From: Medicago truncatula
Taxonomy: Eukaryota; Streptophyta; Magnoliopsida; Fabales; Fabaceae
Assembly (NCBI RefSeq): GCF_003473485.1
Contig: NC_053042.1
Coordinates: 29,995,262 to 30,059,261 of the forward strand
Reading direction: 5' to 3'
DNA length: 64,000 nucleotides
In this document: positions 45,501 through 56,935 of the stretch, piece by piece
Numbering within the stretch: position 1 is the stretch's first letter
Layout of the letters: every line of letters begins with the position of its first letter
The notes under the pieces: model-generated
Database searches by the model: none
What the model was told of the DNA's origin: nothing
The model's input: the letters and a program-made list of their open reading frames with translations, nothing else
Made by a program: the position numbers and the translations under genes

Positions 45501-46227
45501 CTAAGACTTATGAATTGCATTTTTAATAGTCATATAGATAGATTGACATTAATTCCATCCAAGTAATAAGACGAGAGACAAATCCATAAAGTTATCGATA
45601 GGGGGCTAGAATTTTAGTGATTATATTATAATCACTACAAGAAATATTGGATTTTCCTAGGGAAATATTTCTCGGAAAACACGGATTTCCGAGAAATTAT
45701 CGAGGAAACAAGTTGTAGGAAATTTTAGATCTATTCCTACGAGATTTCCGAGGAAATACTTTTTCCGACGGAATTACCGAGGAAAGTTTGGTAGGAAAGC
45801 ATTGTGCAGTCTGCCACATCTGACACACGCTTTTCGACGAAAATTTCGTAGGAAACAATAATAATTAAAAATTGCACACGTTTTCCTACGAAACTTTCCT
45901 AGGAAACAATTATATTTAAAAAAAAAAAAAATTTGATCCAAATTTTGATTTCGAAAAAGGCGCCAAATAATTCAAATGAGGTGCCAAAATATTTGGCACC
46001 AAAATTTCATAAAAAATCAAATTTAAAAAAAAAAAACGAAAAATAAAAAAAGTGCGCCAAAATTTGAAAATAACCCAAATTTTTTGATAACATGTCATTT
46101 TGATAAATAATTACATAAAACAAAATTCATATATGCAAGTTAAATTTTCTTTGACAGTAACCACCTAAAACACCCCAAAAGTGCCCAAAATCCCTAACCA
46201 AAAAACAGCAATTGAAAAGAATATAAA

Positions 46228-48756
46228 TTACTCGTTATGATCATCATCCCTCTCCTCGTCCTCGTCCTCGTCCTCATCCTCGTCCTCGTCCTCATCATCA
46301 TGATCATCATCATCATCATTGTCGTCGTCATATGTTCGGTCTTCTTGAACCGACGGTGATGATTGACTCGATGGCGACGATGATTCCGATGTTTTCCTAC
46401 ACTTCATGCCACCCATCCTTTTTGTAACCATCCTTTTGAGTTTTCTCATTTCCTCTGCCTGTTTGGCCAGCAATTTCCTTAACTCATTCTCCGATTCTTC
46501 TTTCTTTGCCAACGCCTCCTTTTGAGATTGCAACTCCTGGTTCATTCGTTGTATCATTGCTTGCATCTCAAGAGGTAGCTCTGTAGAACGAGATGAGGAC
46601 TCTGGTGGAGGAGGAACATAGAACAAATCTCCATGTACCACATTGCCGGCAAATGGCCCAAGACCGTACATTCTACCCCTTTCTTTTCCTCCATCCGGTC
46701 TTCCTTTTTTTGCAGCCTTCGCCCATAATTGAAGTTTAATGGGGAAGGGAATTTCCGGATACGATGGAATCTCAAGATTCTCCTTCAAAAACTCCGCTGC
46801 ATTCGTGCGATAAGCTGCCTATAAAGTAAAGTAATCAATAATAAAGTCAAAACCGAAAAGAAAAAAAAACAAATACACATCAGCAGCAAGCTATCAACAC
46901 CAAAACAGAAAAGCCACATACAGAAAATGGATCACCTAAAAAACTCACTCCCTAACCACTGTCAGTAACAAAACAGCATGCCATTGATATCGTGTTCGTC
47001 TTTCGGCTAGTACACGTAATAATAGTCATTTCCTTTTTTCATAAACCATTGATATCAGCATGAAATGCAATAATATTTTGATAACTAACATACTTATTAG
47101 GCTCTTCTTAGCAGGTAGGTACTTTGGCATCGTTAGCATGATACTATATATGTAACAGAAGCTGTAGAAGACCTTTTGATGTATAAACTAAAGATCCAGC
47201 TAGTACAATTCAATTCACTAAAGATCAAGCTATAAACCATATGACCGACACACGACCCACATCCTTTGAACACAGCAGAGAACATAAAATTATTAAGAAT
47301 TTACCTGGGTATTGCTAGCTCGAGCATCAACATACCGACCAAGATTCTGACTGAAACGAGTTACATCATGGATCTCTTCCGGATAAGGAACTCTACCCAA
47401 TCTATTTCGCTAATTGTACACACAAATATTAACCAATTAGAACATTTGGCAAATTGAATATATACATATATATAGAAATATAAATAGCTAAATATATTTT
47501 TTTACCAAATCTCTAGCATAGGTAGCGGTACTGACAGAACCTTGTGTGTGCAACTGCCCTCCTACAATAGATGCCCTATTCACCTTGTTAGCTTTGGACC
47601 GATTCTTAAAATGTGGATCTTCATTCCAATACTTCAGCAATAACTCCCAGCTTTTCTCTCCGATCCATTGTGTACGATAATTGCCCTTACGTTTTTTCAA
47701 TTCCTGCCGTTCATCATATAACAAATCTGATAAACGTCTTGCAGCTACCCTATGAAAGTTTCTCTCTACAAGAGTGTGATGATGAGGTTCCCATCTACAA
47801 AAATCCTACAATAAAAAAAATTATTAGACATTCAGTAATGTTAACCATATTATAAAGTAAATACAATTATTTAATATTCAATAAAATGTGTTTACCGAAA
47901 AGTATTTAAAAAGGTCGTTCCTGTCATCGGTAGTAAGATCTGAATATACGGCCCAACGCCTATCTTTAGGGTAAAACGTCTGGATCGCCATTCTAATATG
48001 TTCTGATACTCCGTGGGATGGCTCTAACCTACAAATTTGAATTGTTAATTAAATTATGCATTTAAAAAACTAATAAGAATTAAGTCAAACATAGGTAACA
48101 AATTAATTTTTTATTACTTACGTTTCAGGTGTTGGTGTAACCACAACAAGGTTATCCACATACTCCCAGTTTTCAATGATTTGACGTCGTTGTCGTCGTC
48201 TTTGATCAGCCCCAGACGGTACCTCTTCATTTTGGTTGTTTTGTTGTTGTTGTTGCTGTTGTTGTGGAGGCCGTTGATCAGCAAGTAAGGCTAGGAAATT
48301 TCCAGTTTGCATAAGATCTTGCATCAGTTCCGTTGATGATTGTGATGGAACGGATGTGTTAAAGCCTTGTCGGACATTAGACCGGGTGGTGTTGTAATTT
48401 GGCGAGTGTGTCGATGGCGGAGTAAATCCAGGCATGGCAAAACCAGGACTAGAATATATGGGGGGCTGGCTAGTAGTAGCATGACTAGTAGTAGCTGCTG
48501 GAAATGATGCGGGAAGAATAGGCGGGAATGGTGCGGGAGGAATAGTCGGGAATGGAGTGGGGTAAGGAGGTGGAGTAGTAGCAGTAGGAATAGGAGTACC
48601 AGTCCGTTCATCAATGTTACGGAAGGTAATCCCCGTCGGCCGAACCCACTGTCTGGTAGGGTCTGAGGAAACATCTATTCTTCCATTCTTCTTTTTCTTC
48701 GGCTTCCCATGATCTACAACATGAGCCTTACCCTTATCCTTGTCTCGTCCAGACAT
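46228..48756 (-). CDS. CACTA accessory protein, TNP1/TnpA-like (Transposase_24 family)
   Basis: Exons 48756-48122, 48028-47896, 47805-47506, 47409-47305, 46818-46228 join in frame by GT-AG introns to 587 residues with no break. The N-terminus is basic (MSGRDKDKGK, KPKKKKNGR); then a Pro/Thr-rich stretch with a Gln run (about residue 170). The Transposase_24-type domain (about 205-390) holds 'LEPSHGVSEHIRMAIQTFYP', 'RRLSDLLYDERQELKKRKG', 'WNEDPHFKNRSKANKVNRAS' and 'GSVSTATYARDL'. A coiled-coil-like Glu/Lys segment follows (about 460-510), then a very acidic Asp/Glu tail. Proteins of this kind bind the subterminal repeats of their element to bring the ends together. It keeps all features, so it may still be made and act on related elements. 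Confidence 0.85.
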
Positions 48757-50429
48757 CCCTGTCTGCTTGCCTAAACAGTCTGGAACAGAAATAAAAAGAG
48801 TTGATTAATGCTCTAAAATACGCACAGGTTTAACATCAAGAAAAAATGCAATGATACATTCAATTCGACTACACTATATCAGTAATTCAGAAAGATGGAT
48901 GGGTAGTATGCAGGGTATTCAAAAAGGTAAACACGTGTTAACTCTCAACCCACAATTCATAGCTCTTACCTAACCACGACGGCGACACCTAATGACGAAA
49001 CCTAAATGCACACTAACAGATTTGAATCAGCATAAAGTTACTTTTATACTATTATGTTATGGTAATAATGTCATAGATTAAGAAATGTAGAAGTATGATC
49101 AATTGAGTAAGTGAAAAAAAGAAAAAAGAGGAATAGATTGAAATTCTGACTTTTGCAGCAAATTGGTAAAACTGCTAACATGTTTATGTACCTGTACACG
49201 TTCATTAGTAAAACTGTACAAATTGGATATTTAAACACCAAAAGTAAAATTATATTTATATTCTTGACATTCTAAGCTTTCCAGGGAATGTTCGTTTACT
49301 CAATTCGGACACCGTTTGATATTTTAATTAAATAGAGGAAGTTTAAGTCTGTTAACGAACAAAACTGAACTTTTGGATTGGTTTTGTAGAATTACACTGA
49401 AAACCCTATGAAGCACGGACTCGGACACGGACACGGGACACGACACGGACACGAGACACGGCTAATCTAAAAAAACCTAGGACACCGACACGGCTATATC
49501 ATGGTGGAAAAGGGAGCAGCGAAAACACTACCTCGAGAATTTTATTTGACAGTAACATCAACCAATCTATCTCAAGAATTTAGTGGAATTCAACTTGGAG
49601 ATAAAGAAAAGTCAGAATCTTCAACCAAAAATTGTGTTATAAGCTTATACTACAATTCTGTCCTAATTTTCAAAACATAGCCAAAATGAAATAAAGAGAA
49701 TTAAATCAAGCTAGTGAGTAAAGAATGAATTTCAATAATCAAAATGATCAACTAATTCAATGGTACTCCATCACCAAACTCAGCACCAAAAGTTATTGAT
49801 AGCTAAAAACAGAATCATACAATACTTCTATAAATAATTAAAATTGAAAAACAGAATCAGATAACCTAGTTGCAGCAATGGATTGTGAAGACGCCTTGGC
49901 TCTTATAGTCTTTGATTAAGCTTCTTCTATTTCTTTGATAACACCTCAAGTTGATCCAAGTTCCTATAAACATAGTTCAAAATTAGATAAATCAAAATAC
50001 ATTTAATTCAAACTCTTAGCTCATCGTAATCAAGATTAATTACAATCTTCAATCTTCACAATGAAGAGTAATTACAATCTCTTAAATTTCCTTTGACACT
50101 TCATAAAATGCACAACAATTAGCTCATCGCTCATACATCAACTCTAGCACATTTCTTTAAGCACCAAGAAAATAACAGACTCTAATGCTCAAAAACAAAT
50201 CTGAATCAAAACCAACAAATGGCAGATATAATCTCATGAATGGATGACATAATACTGATCCAAATTATCATGCATATCTTCTTCTAATCTACCTCATAAA
50301 AAACAGAAAAACTATATTACTTCCACACACACCACACATATCCATATGGCAGGATTATATATTAAAATAAACAGGAGAAACTTAACTTAGTTCAAAACTA
50401 GTTATAACACTCACTCATAGATCAGAACC
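48757..50429. other. CACTA interior without coding sequence
   Basis: This is where the rest of the transposase gene would be expected. Instead there is 1.67 kb of AT-rich DNA, with a 'cacggacacgggacacgaca' repeat (49,412-49,510) related to those at 3.6 and 20.2 kb. No transposase motif is found in any frame, so the region is replaced or decayed. Confidence 0.6.
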
Positions 50430-51401
50430 TTAAGAATGTGAGGTGCCACAAACATTTAATTTAGATGACGCAGTAGTGAACATAAACCAAACTTTATTGT
50501 AATAATGCCATGTCATTTTATCAGCCGTGTGAGTTGATGCAAACAATCTCTGCAATCTTGGTATTATTGGCAGATAAAACATTGACTTGATTGAGACTCG
50601 TTTCTTCTTCTGAGAACCGACATCATCACATACTTCATACCTCGGTGCATTGCAAAATTTACACGCCACCAATGCCCCATCATTTTTACCAAATTCGTTG
50701 TCGTAAAACAACATGCACCCATTAACGCAACAATCAATAATTTTAACTTCCAATCCCAACTTCTCCACCAACTTTTGAGCCTCATAAAAACTCAAGGGCA
50801 AATTGTCCTTTACAGGAGTTGCGTCCCTCATGATATCTGTATAACACTCTGAGCCTTCTTCGGCTACACTCCAATCTGACGCGGCAGCTAAAAGCCTCAC
50901 ACTCATTGATAACTTAGAATCAGACGACCCTTCAAACAACGGCTTGTTTACTTCTTGCATCATCTTGTAAAACTTCAACGCTTTCTCATTCGGGATTGTT
51001 TCCTCTTCACCACCCTCGTTGTAAGACAAGTTCACCCCAAGTGCATCACCGACCATATCTTCCATCACGCCAAAGTTTTCACACTCCATACGCGCCTCGC
51101 TGCTTGAAGCGTGCATATTAACATCAGACTCGGTATTATTTGTAGGCTCTTGTTCATCGTGATAAATCCACAAATAATAATTCTCCATAAAACCAAGGTC
51201 CTTTAAATGGTTTAGAACATTTTTTGGGCTCCGAATCAACCTACACGGACATCTTATCCCTCCCTCCAATTGAAAGGCATCTTGCGCCATGGCGTAAGCA
51301 ACAAAATCACGAACTCCATCCACAAAAGCCGCCTTAAGTTTCCTTTTCCCCGGATATTTTCTATCGTACATCCAACTACGATGGAAAATATGTTGATCCA
51401 T
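50430..51401 (-). CDS. CACTA transposase (TNP2/TnpD-like), C-terminally truncated
   Basis: One frame of 323 residues from ATG at 51401. Residues 1-80 form the transposase-associated domain ('RSWMYDRKYPGKRKLKAAF', 'CPCRLIRSPKNVLNHL', 'ENYYLWIYHDE'). Residues about 220-310 are the start of the Transposase_21 domain ('LPLSFYEAQKLVEKLGLEV', a Cys-rich 'CCVNGCMLFYD'/'ACKFCNAPRYEV', 'PIIPRLQRLF', 'KMTWHYYNK'). Family members continue for several hundred residues with the DDE catalytic core; here the frame ends 14 residues after that point in an unrelated tail. It cannot be an active transposase. A shortened protein could still bind partners, as truncated En/Spm products do (known for the family; inferred here). 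Confidence 0.85.
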   Translation of the reverse strand: MDQHIFHRSWMYDRKYPGKRKLKAAFVDGVRDFVAYAMAQDAFQLEGGIRCPCRLIRSPKNVLNHLKDLGFMENYYLWIYHDEQEPTNNTESDVNMHASSSEARMECENFGVMEDMVGDALGVNLSYNEGGEEETIPNEKALKFYKMMQEVNKPLFEGSSDSKLSMSVRLLAAASDWSVAEEGSECYTDIMRDATPVKDNLPLSFYEAQKLVEKLGLEVKIIDCCVNGCMLFYDNEFGKNDGALVACKFCNAPRYEVCDDVGSQKKKRVSIKSMFYLPIIPRLQRLFASTHTADKMTWHYYNKVWFMFTTASSKLNVCGTSHS

Positions 51402-52759
51402 TTTTCGCGTCGCTACAGTTGACTCAAATTAGTACCATATATTTTTATACGTAAATATTTTTTTAATATAAATAACAATTTTTTTCTAATCACCTAAATA
51501 TTTAGAAATTTGTACAAAATAAACATGCTATCGCATAAAAATTATATAAGATTTTATATTTTATGACTAAAATATATAACATTTTCTAATCTATATCAAA
51601 TTTTCTAAAATTTGTATGAAATAAACATTCCGTGCATATACAAATTACGAACCACAAATAAATGTTAAGCGCGGACGCCAGAATTGATTCCCACAAAATA
51701 ATCCACATATGTCATATTAATTAACTTCATAATTTTTTTGCTACTTTACATTATTTTTCTAACAAACTTAATTATACATATTTCTTTACTAACTTAACTT
51801 TTTTTTAAAGAACTACAGTAACATTTTTACTAGCTACATTTATTTTACGTAAAACAAATTTGATCTAAATAACATATTTACTACAATTTAATTTTACTAA
51901 CTATGTTTCTAATATCTAATATTTTTAATACTAATCCATTGAATAAATTTTAAATAAATAAAAGATACTAACCTCAAATAACAAGCCAATGAACAAGTGG
52001 ATCCAAAAAAAAAAAGCAACAACCAGCCAGCAGCAACACCAACTTTAAAATGGATCGAAAACAAGGAAACTACAAAAAATAATGCAACATATTTTAATAA
52101 CTAAATTAACAATATATATAAATACACACATTTTTAAAAGTAAACATTTTTAACTAAACTACAAGTTTTTCTACAAGCTAACACTTTTTTCATTATACTC
52201 TCTCTAACACTAATAAGTTGAAATTTAATTTAATCCCACTAAATATTTTTTTAAAGAAGTTAATCCAACTAACATTTTTTTATAGAAAAATCCCGCTAAC
52301 GTTTTTATTAATTACAATATAATAATTTTAGTAACTATTTTTCTAATAATTAATATTTAGTACTAATACCATTGTAGCAATAGTTAGAAATGTACCAACC
52401 TCAAATAATAAGTCGACGAACTAAGCGGAGGCAGCAAAATCAACGGCAACGAACAACAACACCAACCTCAAAATGGATCAGAACCAACATAACTATAAAA
52501 AAAAATGTAACTTATTTTAAAATATAACGATATTAAATATTTATAAATTCAAACACTTGTAAAATTGAAATCAATTATAATATCAATAATTACCTTTGTT
52601 AGAAACTTCAACAATGATAATAATATTATGGAGAATAAAATTTGAGTGATATTAAAAAAATTTGAGTGAGAATAGAGTGAAAATTGTAAGGAAGAAAATA
52701 GAGTGAAGAGTTGTATATTTATAATGCTGCAACGATAACAAACGGCTAGTTAGAATGCG
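51402..52759. other. CACTA 5' region
   Basis: AT-rich leader and promoter side of the transposase gene, with small-scale repeats such as 'aacaacaccaac' beside 'cagcagcaacaccaac' (52,020-52,040 and 52,450-52,470). Two similar blocks ending 'acctcaaataa' and 'aaaatggatc' (51,970-52,060 and 52,390-52,480) suggest an internal duplication. Confidence 0.5.
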
Positions 52760-53239
52760 GGTCCCGTGTTTTCCGACGAAATTTTCGTAGGTAATTTCCA
52801 CCAATCACAACCAGCCACACACCCTATATCCAACGGCTTTCTGCATGTGGGGCCGCAGCTTTCCTAGGAAAATATTCGTCGGTAACGTAGGCCAATCACA
52901 TGCTCCCACGCGCCCTTTTTCTGCATGTGGGGCCGCTGCTTTCCTAGGAAAGTATTCCTCGGTAAAAGCAGCCAATCACAAGCTGGCACGCCCCACTTTT
53001 CTGGTCCTTTTTTACTGACATGTGCTTTCCTACGAAAATTTCGTCGCTAATTCGTAGGAAACCTTTTTCTAGGAAATTTCGTCGGAAATCTTTGTAGGAA
53101 AATTCAATATTTCTTGTAGTGAATAGAAAATTAAACCACAATACAATTTCTAACAAGAATTAAAAAAAAAAGATTAATAATAATTGAACTCATAGATTAT
53201 ATAAGTTTAATATAACGGAGCTCTTTATATATGGGGAGA

Positions 53240-53860
53240 TAGTGACCAATACGCAAACCTCATCTGTTCGGATGAGATATTTGTTGTCTTCCCAAAATTA
53301 AGGGTGGCTTAGGCATTAAGAGACCTCACCATATGAATGACGCTTTTCTAATGAAGATGTTTTGGAATTTGATCACAAAACCAGATGACCTTTGGCATAA
53401 GGTTCTCTGTGGTAAGTATGGAAGGAACAACGACAATAGGGTAACCATAAATTCTCAACCTTATAATTCTCCACTATGGAAAGCTTTAGCATGTATTTGA
53501 GATCAATTTCGATAGAATACTGTGTGACAGTTGGGCAACTGTAACAATATCAATTTTTGCCTGGACAATTGGATTTTTAGTGGAAATTCTCTTATCTCCA
53601 TCACCAACCAAACTAGCATCAACACGACTCTCACTGTGAGGGATGTGGTTACCTCCTCAAGAGATCGGAATTATAATTTCCTTATTTCTAACTTACCTCA
53701 TACCTTTGCTTTTCAGGTTTTGTCCATCCCTACACCTAAGTACATATGAACATGACAAGATCGTCTAGAGAGGAACCAACACTATGAATGCTAGAGCTTA
53801 GCCTATTGAGGGAGATTGAAAGACCTTATTAAGTTGGAGAGAGAGAGGGATCAACTTCAC
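53240..53860 (+). mobile_element. L1-type LINE ORF2 fragment, just outside the CACTA element
   Basis: The plus strand translates 'CLPKIKGGLGIKRPHHMNDA' and 'FLMKMFWNLITKPDDLWHKV', then 'LCGKYGRNN', the conserved stretch after the reverse transcriptase, and 'NFCLDNWIFSGNSLISI' further on. Frames change and stops occur, so it is an old internal fragment. Confidence 0.8.
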
Positions 53861-54569
53861 CAAAGAATTACACTAAATATTACACTTAATTTAAATCATG
53901 GTGACAACTAGGGTACCCATGGAAGAATGGTGGGTAATTTATCCCAACCAATACACATTAGCCACATAAGCACATTTTTAAGTGGTATTCATGAACTATC
54001 TTGACCCCACCAACAAATTGCTCATTTTCATTGGTTGGTGGGTAAATTACCCACCATTCTTCAAGGTAATCTAGTAAAAACCTTAAATCATTGATTTTAA
54101 TATAATCCAGTGGTTGTGATTTATTCACTTAAGCGATCACGTGACCCACACTCGATCTATGCAAATTTCTTCCCTTCCAACCCGATACGTAGCACCTTAA
54201 CCGATACTCACCATGATTAGCTACCCTCTGCAAAACCTTATTTTCGATAACCGTCTATGGTTTAAGTTTGAACATAAAATTTCTATTATACAATTATCAC
54301 ACATACATTCAATAAAATCAAGATAATATTAAAATATTTGATACACTTAGACTCACATTTTGCTAAAATGGAACAAGAACAACAAATGAAAACAATGACA
54401 ATGAAAATGAAAACTTTGCAAATATTTGATACACTTGATATTGAGATATTAGTTGTTGTGAGAATTCGGCCAGCAGTCGTGTTTTGAGTTGCAGATCTCA
54501 TTAGTGATTGTACCATCTCTCTGATCCACAACCTTCTTTGGTGTTTCTCCTTTTGCATCAACGTTTTTA
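53861..54569. other. Intergenic, 3' of the ankyrin gene
   Basis: 'ggtgggtaatttatcccaac' (53,928) and 'ggtgggtaaattacccacca' (54,037) are related phrases facing each other around 53,990. A minus-strand frame at 54,286-54,561 begins just past the ankyrin stop and looks like 3' untranslated sequence. Confidence 0.5.
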
Positions 54570-56275
54570 CTATGATCTATCAAGTTTCTTTGCATTGCGC
54601 TCATGCTGAAGTTTTGAGTAGACAACAAAAGTTAAACAAACAAATGGGCCAGTTATAAGAACAACAAAAGGGATTTTAACAAAAATGGCGCTGGCATATG
54701 CAGGGGATATCTTCAACATAGAGATCATATAACAAAGGGAAAACCAATACATTAGCATGTACACAACCATGCATTGCATCACACTTGAGGTCATAATAAT
54801 TATTGTTGTAATTGATGTATAAAAGGAAAGCATATTTGAAACTGAAAACAGACAGAAAATAGCTTCTGACAAGACAGATTTCCCAACATTTCCTTGGGTA
54901 CTAGAAATAGTAGAATTGGAGGAAGTGATGTTCAAACTATTGTCACCGGCACTACTCGGATAAACTCCACCAGGGGGAGTCAGAGCTGATTCATACATGG
55001 TAGTCGCAATAAGAGCTGCGACTATTAACCAAATGTTGCGTTGCTCCTCTGTCATGTCACTTCTAATACGAATTGTCTGAATTAACAATTTATACATAGT
55101 TGTTTTCTTCGACCTTAGCATATGTGCAAGTGTGGGAGCATCAGCGACTTCCATGCTAGATTTTGCTCCTGCCCTTAATAATATACTCTTGATCTTTGGA
55201 GTGCTTGCTATGTCTAATGCTGTTTTGTTCTCCAAATTCTTTGCCTCGAAATTTATACCAGTACTTAGCAACAATAGAAGTTTCTGTGCTACCACGTAGT
55301 TAATAAAAAATATAAATGTTAGAGATCATTCAAGTTAGCAACAATGCCACAAATCTTATTTATAAGTTGTCTTTCTTGTTTTCAAGAAATACGACAATTA
55401 ATTACAACAAAGCAAAAAAGAAATGTCCTCGTGAGCTTAACTCAGTTGGTATGATCAATGCATAATATATACAATGTCTGGTCACCACAAACAAAAAAAA
55501 AAGCAAAATAGAAATACTCTCTCCATCCCTTTTTATAAGAACATGTAACAAAAATCACGTGTATCAAGAAAAGTTGTTGAAGTAATAAATTTGTCTGAAT
55601 ATGTATGACTTGTACTAGATTACCCTTTGTGTATAAATGCATTCAACGTAAGATTACCTGCGGCTCAATACTTAGTGCTGAAACATGCAAAATGGTGTTG
55701 CCTGCATCGTCCCTCTTGTTTAATATTCCATTTTCCAGCTCTACAGCGCCTCTTTGTTTATTTGTTTCGAGCCATCCAACAAGTACTTGAAGGGCCTCAT
55801 ATTGTTCATTCTTGATAGCAATATGCAATGCGGTCTCACACCTCACAGTCACATCTCTAATGGAATTAGGACATACAAGGAGGAATTTAGCTAAAAGGTC
55901 AACCTCTCCAATTTGACTTGCAAAATGAAGAGCAGTTAAGCCTTCTCTTCCTTGAACTCTAACAAGTTCTTTATTGATGTTCACAAATTGAGACACGAAA
56001 CTCTTTTGGCCATTTTGCATAGCAAGATGGATGGGACTGAATCCTTGCTGATTTAGTTTCCAAGCATATGAAGGTTTCAAATTCATAATTTCAGTGGCAA
56101 ATTGAAGATGACCCATAGATGCAGCCGTATGTAAAGGAGTTTCAACAAATGGTATTAAATCTATACGCTCCAAAATGTATGGATCATCTTGAATTACTGT
56201 GTAGAGGAGATCTATATCACCTGCTTCAGCTGCACCTTTCAATCGGTTAAAACAATATATGCCATTTGTGTTCAT
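54570..56275 (-). CDS. Ankyrin-repeat membrane protein with PGG domain (BDA1/ACD6-like)
   Basis: Exons 56275-55658 and 55283-54570 join in phase 0, giving 443 residues. Residues 1-270 hold about six ankyrin repeats ('FVETPLHTAASMGHLQFATE', 'QGFSPIHLAMQNGQ', 'EGLTALHFASQIGEVDLLAK', 'CETALHIAIKNEQYEALQVL', 'AGNTILHVSAL', 'ENKTALDIAS'). Then comes a PGG domain (about 305-430): 'RNIWLIVAALIATTMYESAL' followed by 'TPPGG' and three further hydrophobic helices, so four membrane spans, and a short basic tail. Relatives such as BDA1 and ACD6 act in plant immunity at membranes; a defence role here is inferred. Length and domain order fit the family and nothing is broken. Confidence 0.92.
55428..55505 (+). 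repeat. SINE fragment in the ankyrin-gene intron
   Basis: An A box-like 'gtgagcttaactcagttggt' lies near the tRNA-like head and an A-rich tail ends the copy near 55,503. The B box is mostly lost. Confidence 0.55.
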
Positions 56276-56347
56276 GTTTGAAGCTTTAATTTTTCAGTAT
56301 AATGTGTGCAAGATATAACAAAATAAGGTATCGGATAAACTGGCTTT

Positions 56348-56358
56348 GTTTATATATA
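56348..56358 (-). promoter_or_regulatory. TATA box of the ankyrin gene
   Basis: Minus-strand CTATATATAAAC, about 75 bp before the ATG, with ATTGG a few bases further upstream. Confidence 0.55.
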
Positions 56359-56629
56359 GATGGCCAATAAAGAAAATCCAAAACAGAAAAACACAGTAGA
56401 GGACTAAGTTATTAACTATCTAAAAACATATTTAGAAACCAAAATGATTAATAGATGTAACACTTGTGAACGTGTTTGTAACTTCGGTGTATTATAACGA
56501 TAATGTTTTACACATTTAAAGACAAAAATGGTTGTTTATCCACTCGACATTGCGACACTAACTAACATATTACATAAATAATTATTAGTTAATACTCTAT
56601 TAGCCTCCTTTCAAGATCAAGGTCAAGGA

Positions 56630-56935
56630 GCCGGCGATAAAAAGACAAAAACCTTGAGCTTATTACGAAACAAGAATAATTTTAGATGTTAACAAGGTGG
56701 ACATGTTTGTTGAGCATTGAGAGACTTGGCAACTACCTTTTCACAAACGAAATGAATGTCTAATTCAAGATTATAATTCTGGCATGAAGTAATAGATTTG
56801 ATGAAAGCAAGACTGCACTTAATTTGTCACAAAGTAATAGACGAGTAGTGTGCAGAGCCTACAACCTCAATATTCATGATCTGACCCAGCTAAGAACTTC
56901 TCTATTTGGCCTCTTCAAAAAAAAAAAAATTCTCT
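56630..56935 (-). mobile_element. LTR retrotransposon fossil (Ty1/Copia), RNase H fragment
   Basis: The minus strand reads 'LLCDKLSAVLLSSNLLLHAR' and 'LELDIHFVCEKVV' in nearby frames, the familiar Copia RNase H ending. Broken internal fragment without LTRs. Confidence 0.65.

Larger units (their letters stand above)
45633..53121. mobile_element. CACTA (En/Spm-type) DNA transposon, 7,489 bp, ends complete
   Basis: The ends are CACTACAAGAAATATTGGAT and, inverted, CACTACAAGAAATATTGAAT; the inverted match continues to about 27 bp with one mismatch. The 3-bp target duplication AAT is perfect (45630-45632, 53122-53124). Subterminal DNA (45,650-45,910 and 52,760-53,110) is full of short repeats around 'cctacgaaa' and 'cctaggaaa', the expected binding sites for the accessory protein. 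It carries a five-exon accessory gene (46,228-48,756) and a truncated transposase gene (50,430-51,401), both minus. Clean ends and target duplication suggest a fairly recent insertion. Confidence 0.95.

Noticed and set aside
54286-54561. Minus-strand frame just past the ankyrin gene stop
   Set aside because: One hydrophobic stretch and otherwise low-complexity; it lies where the 3' untranslated region should be.
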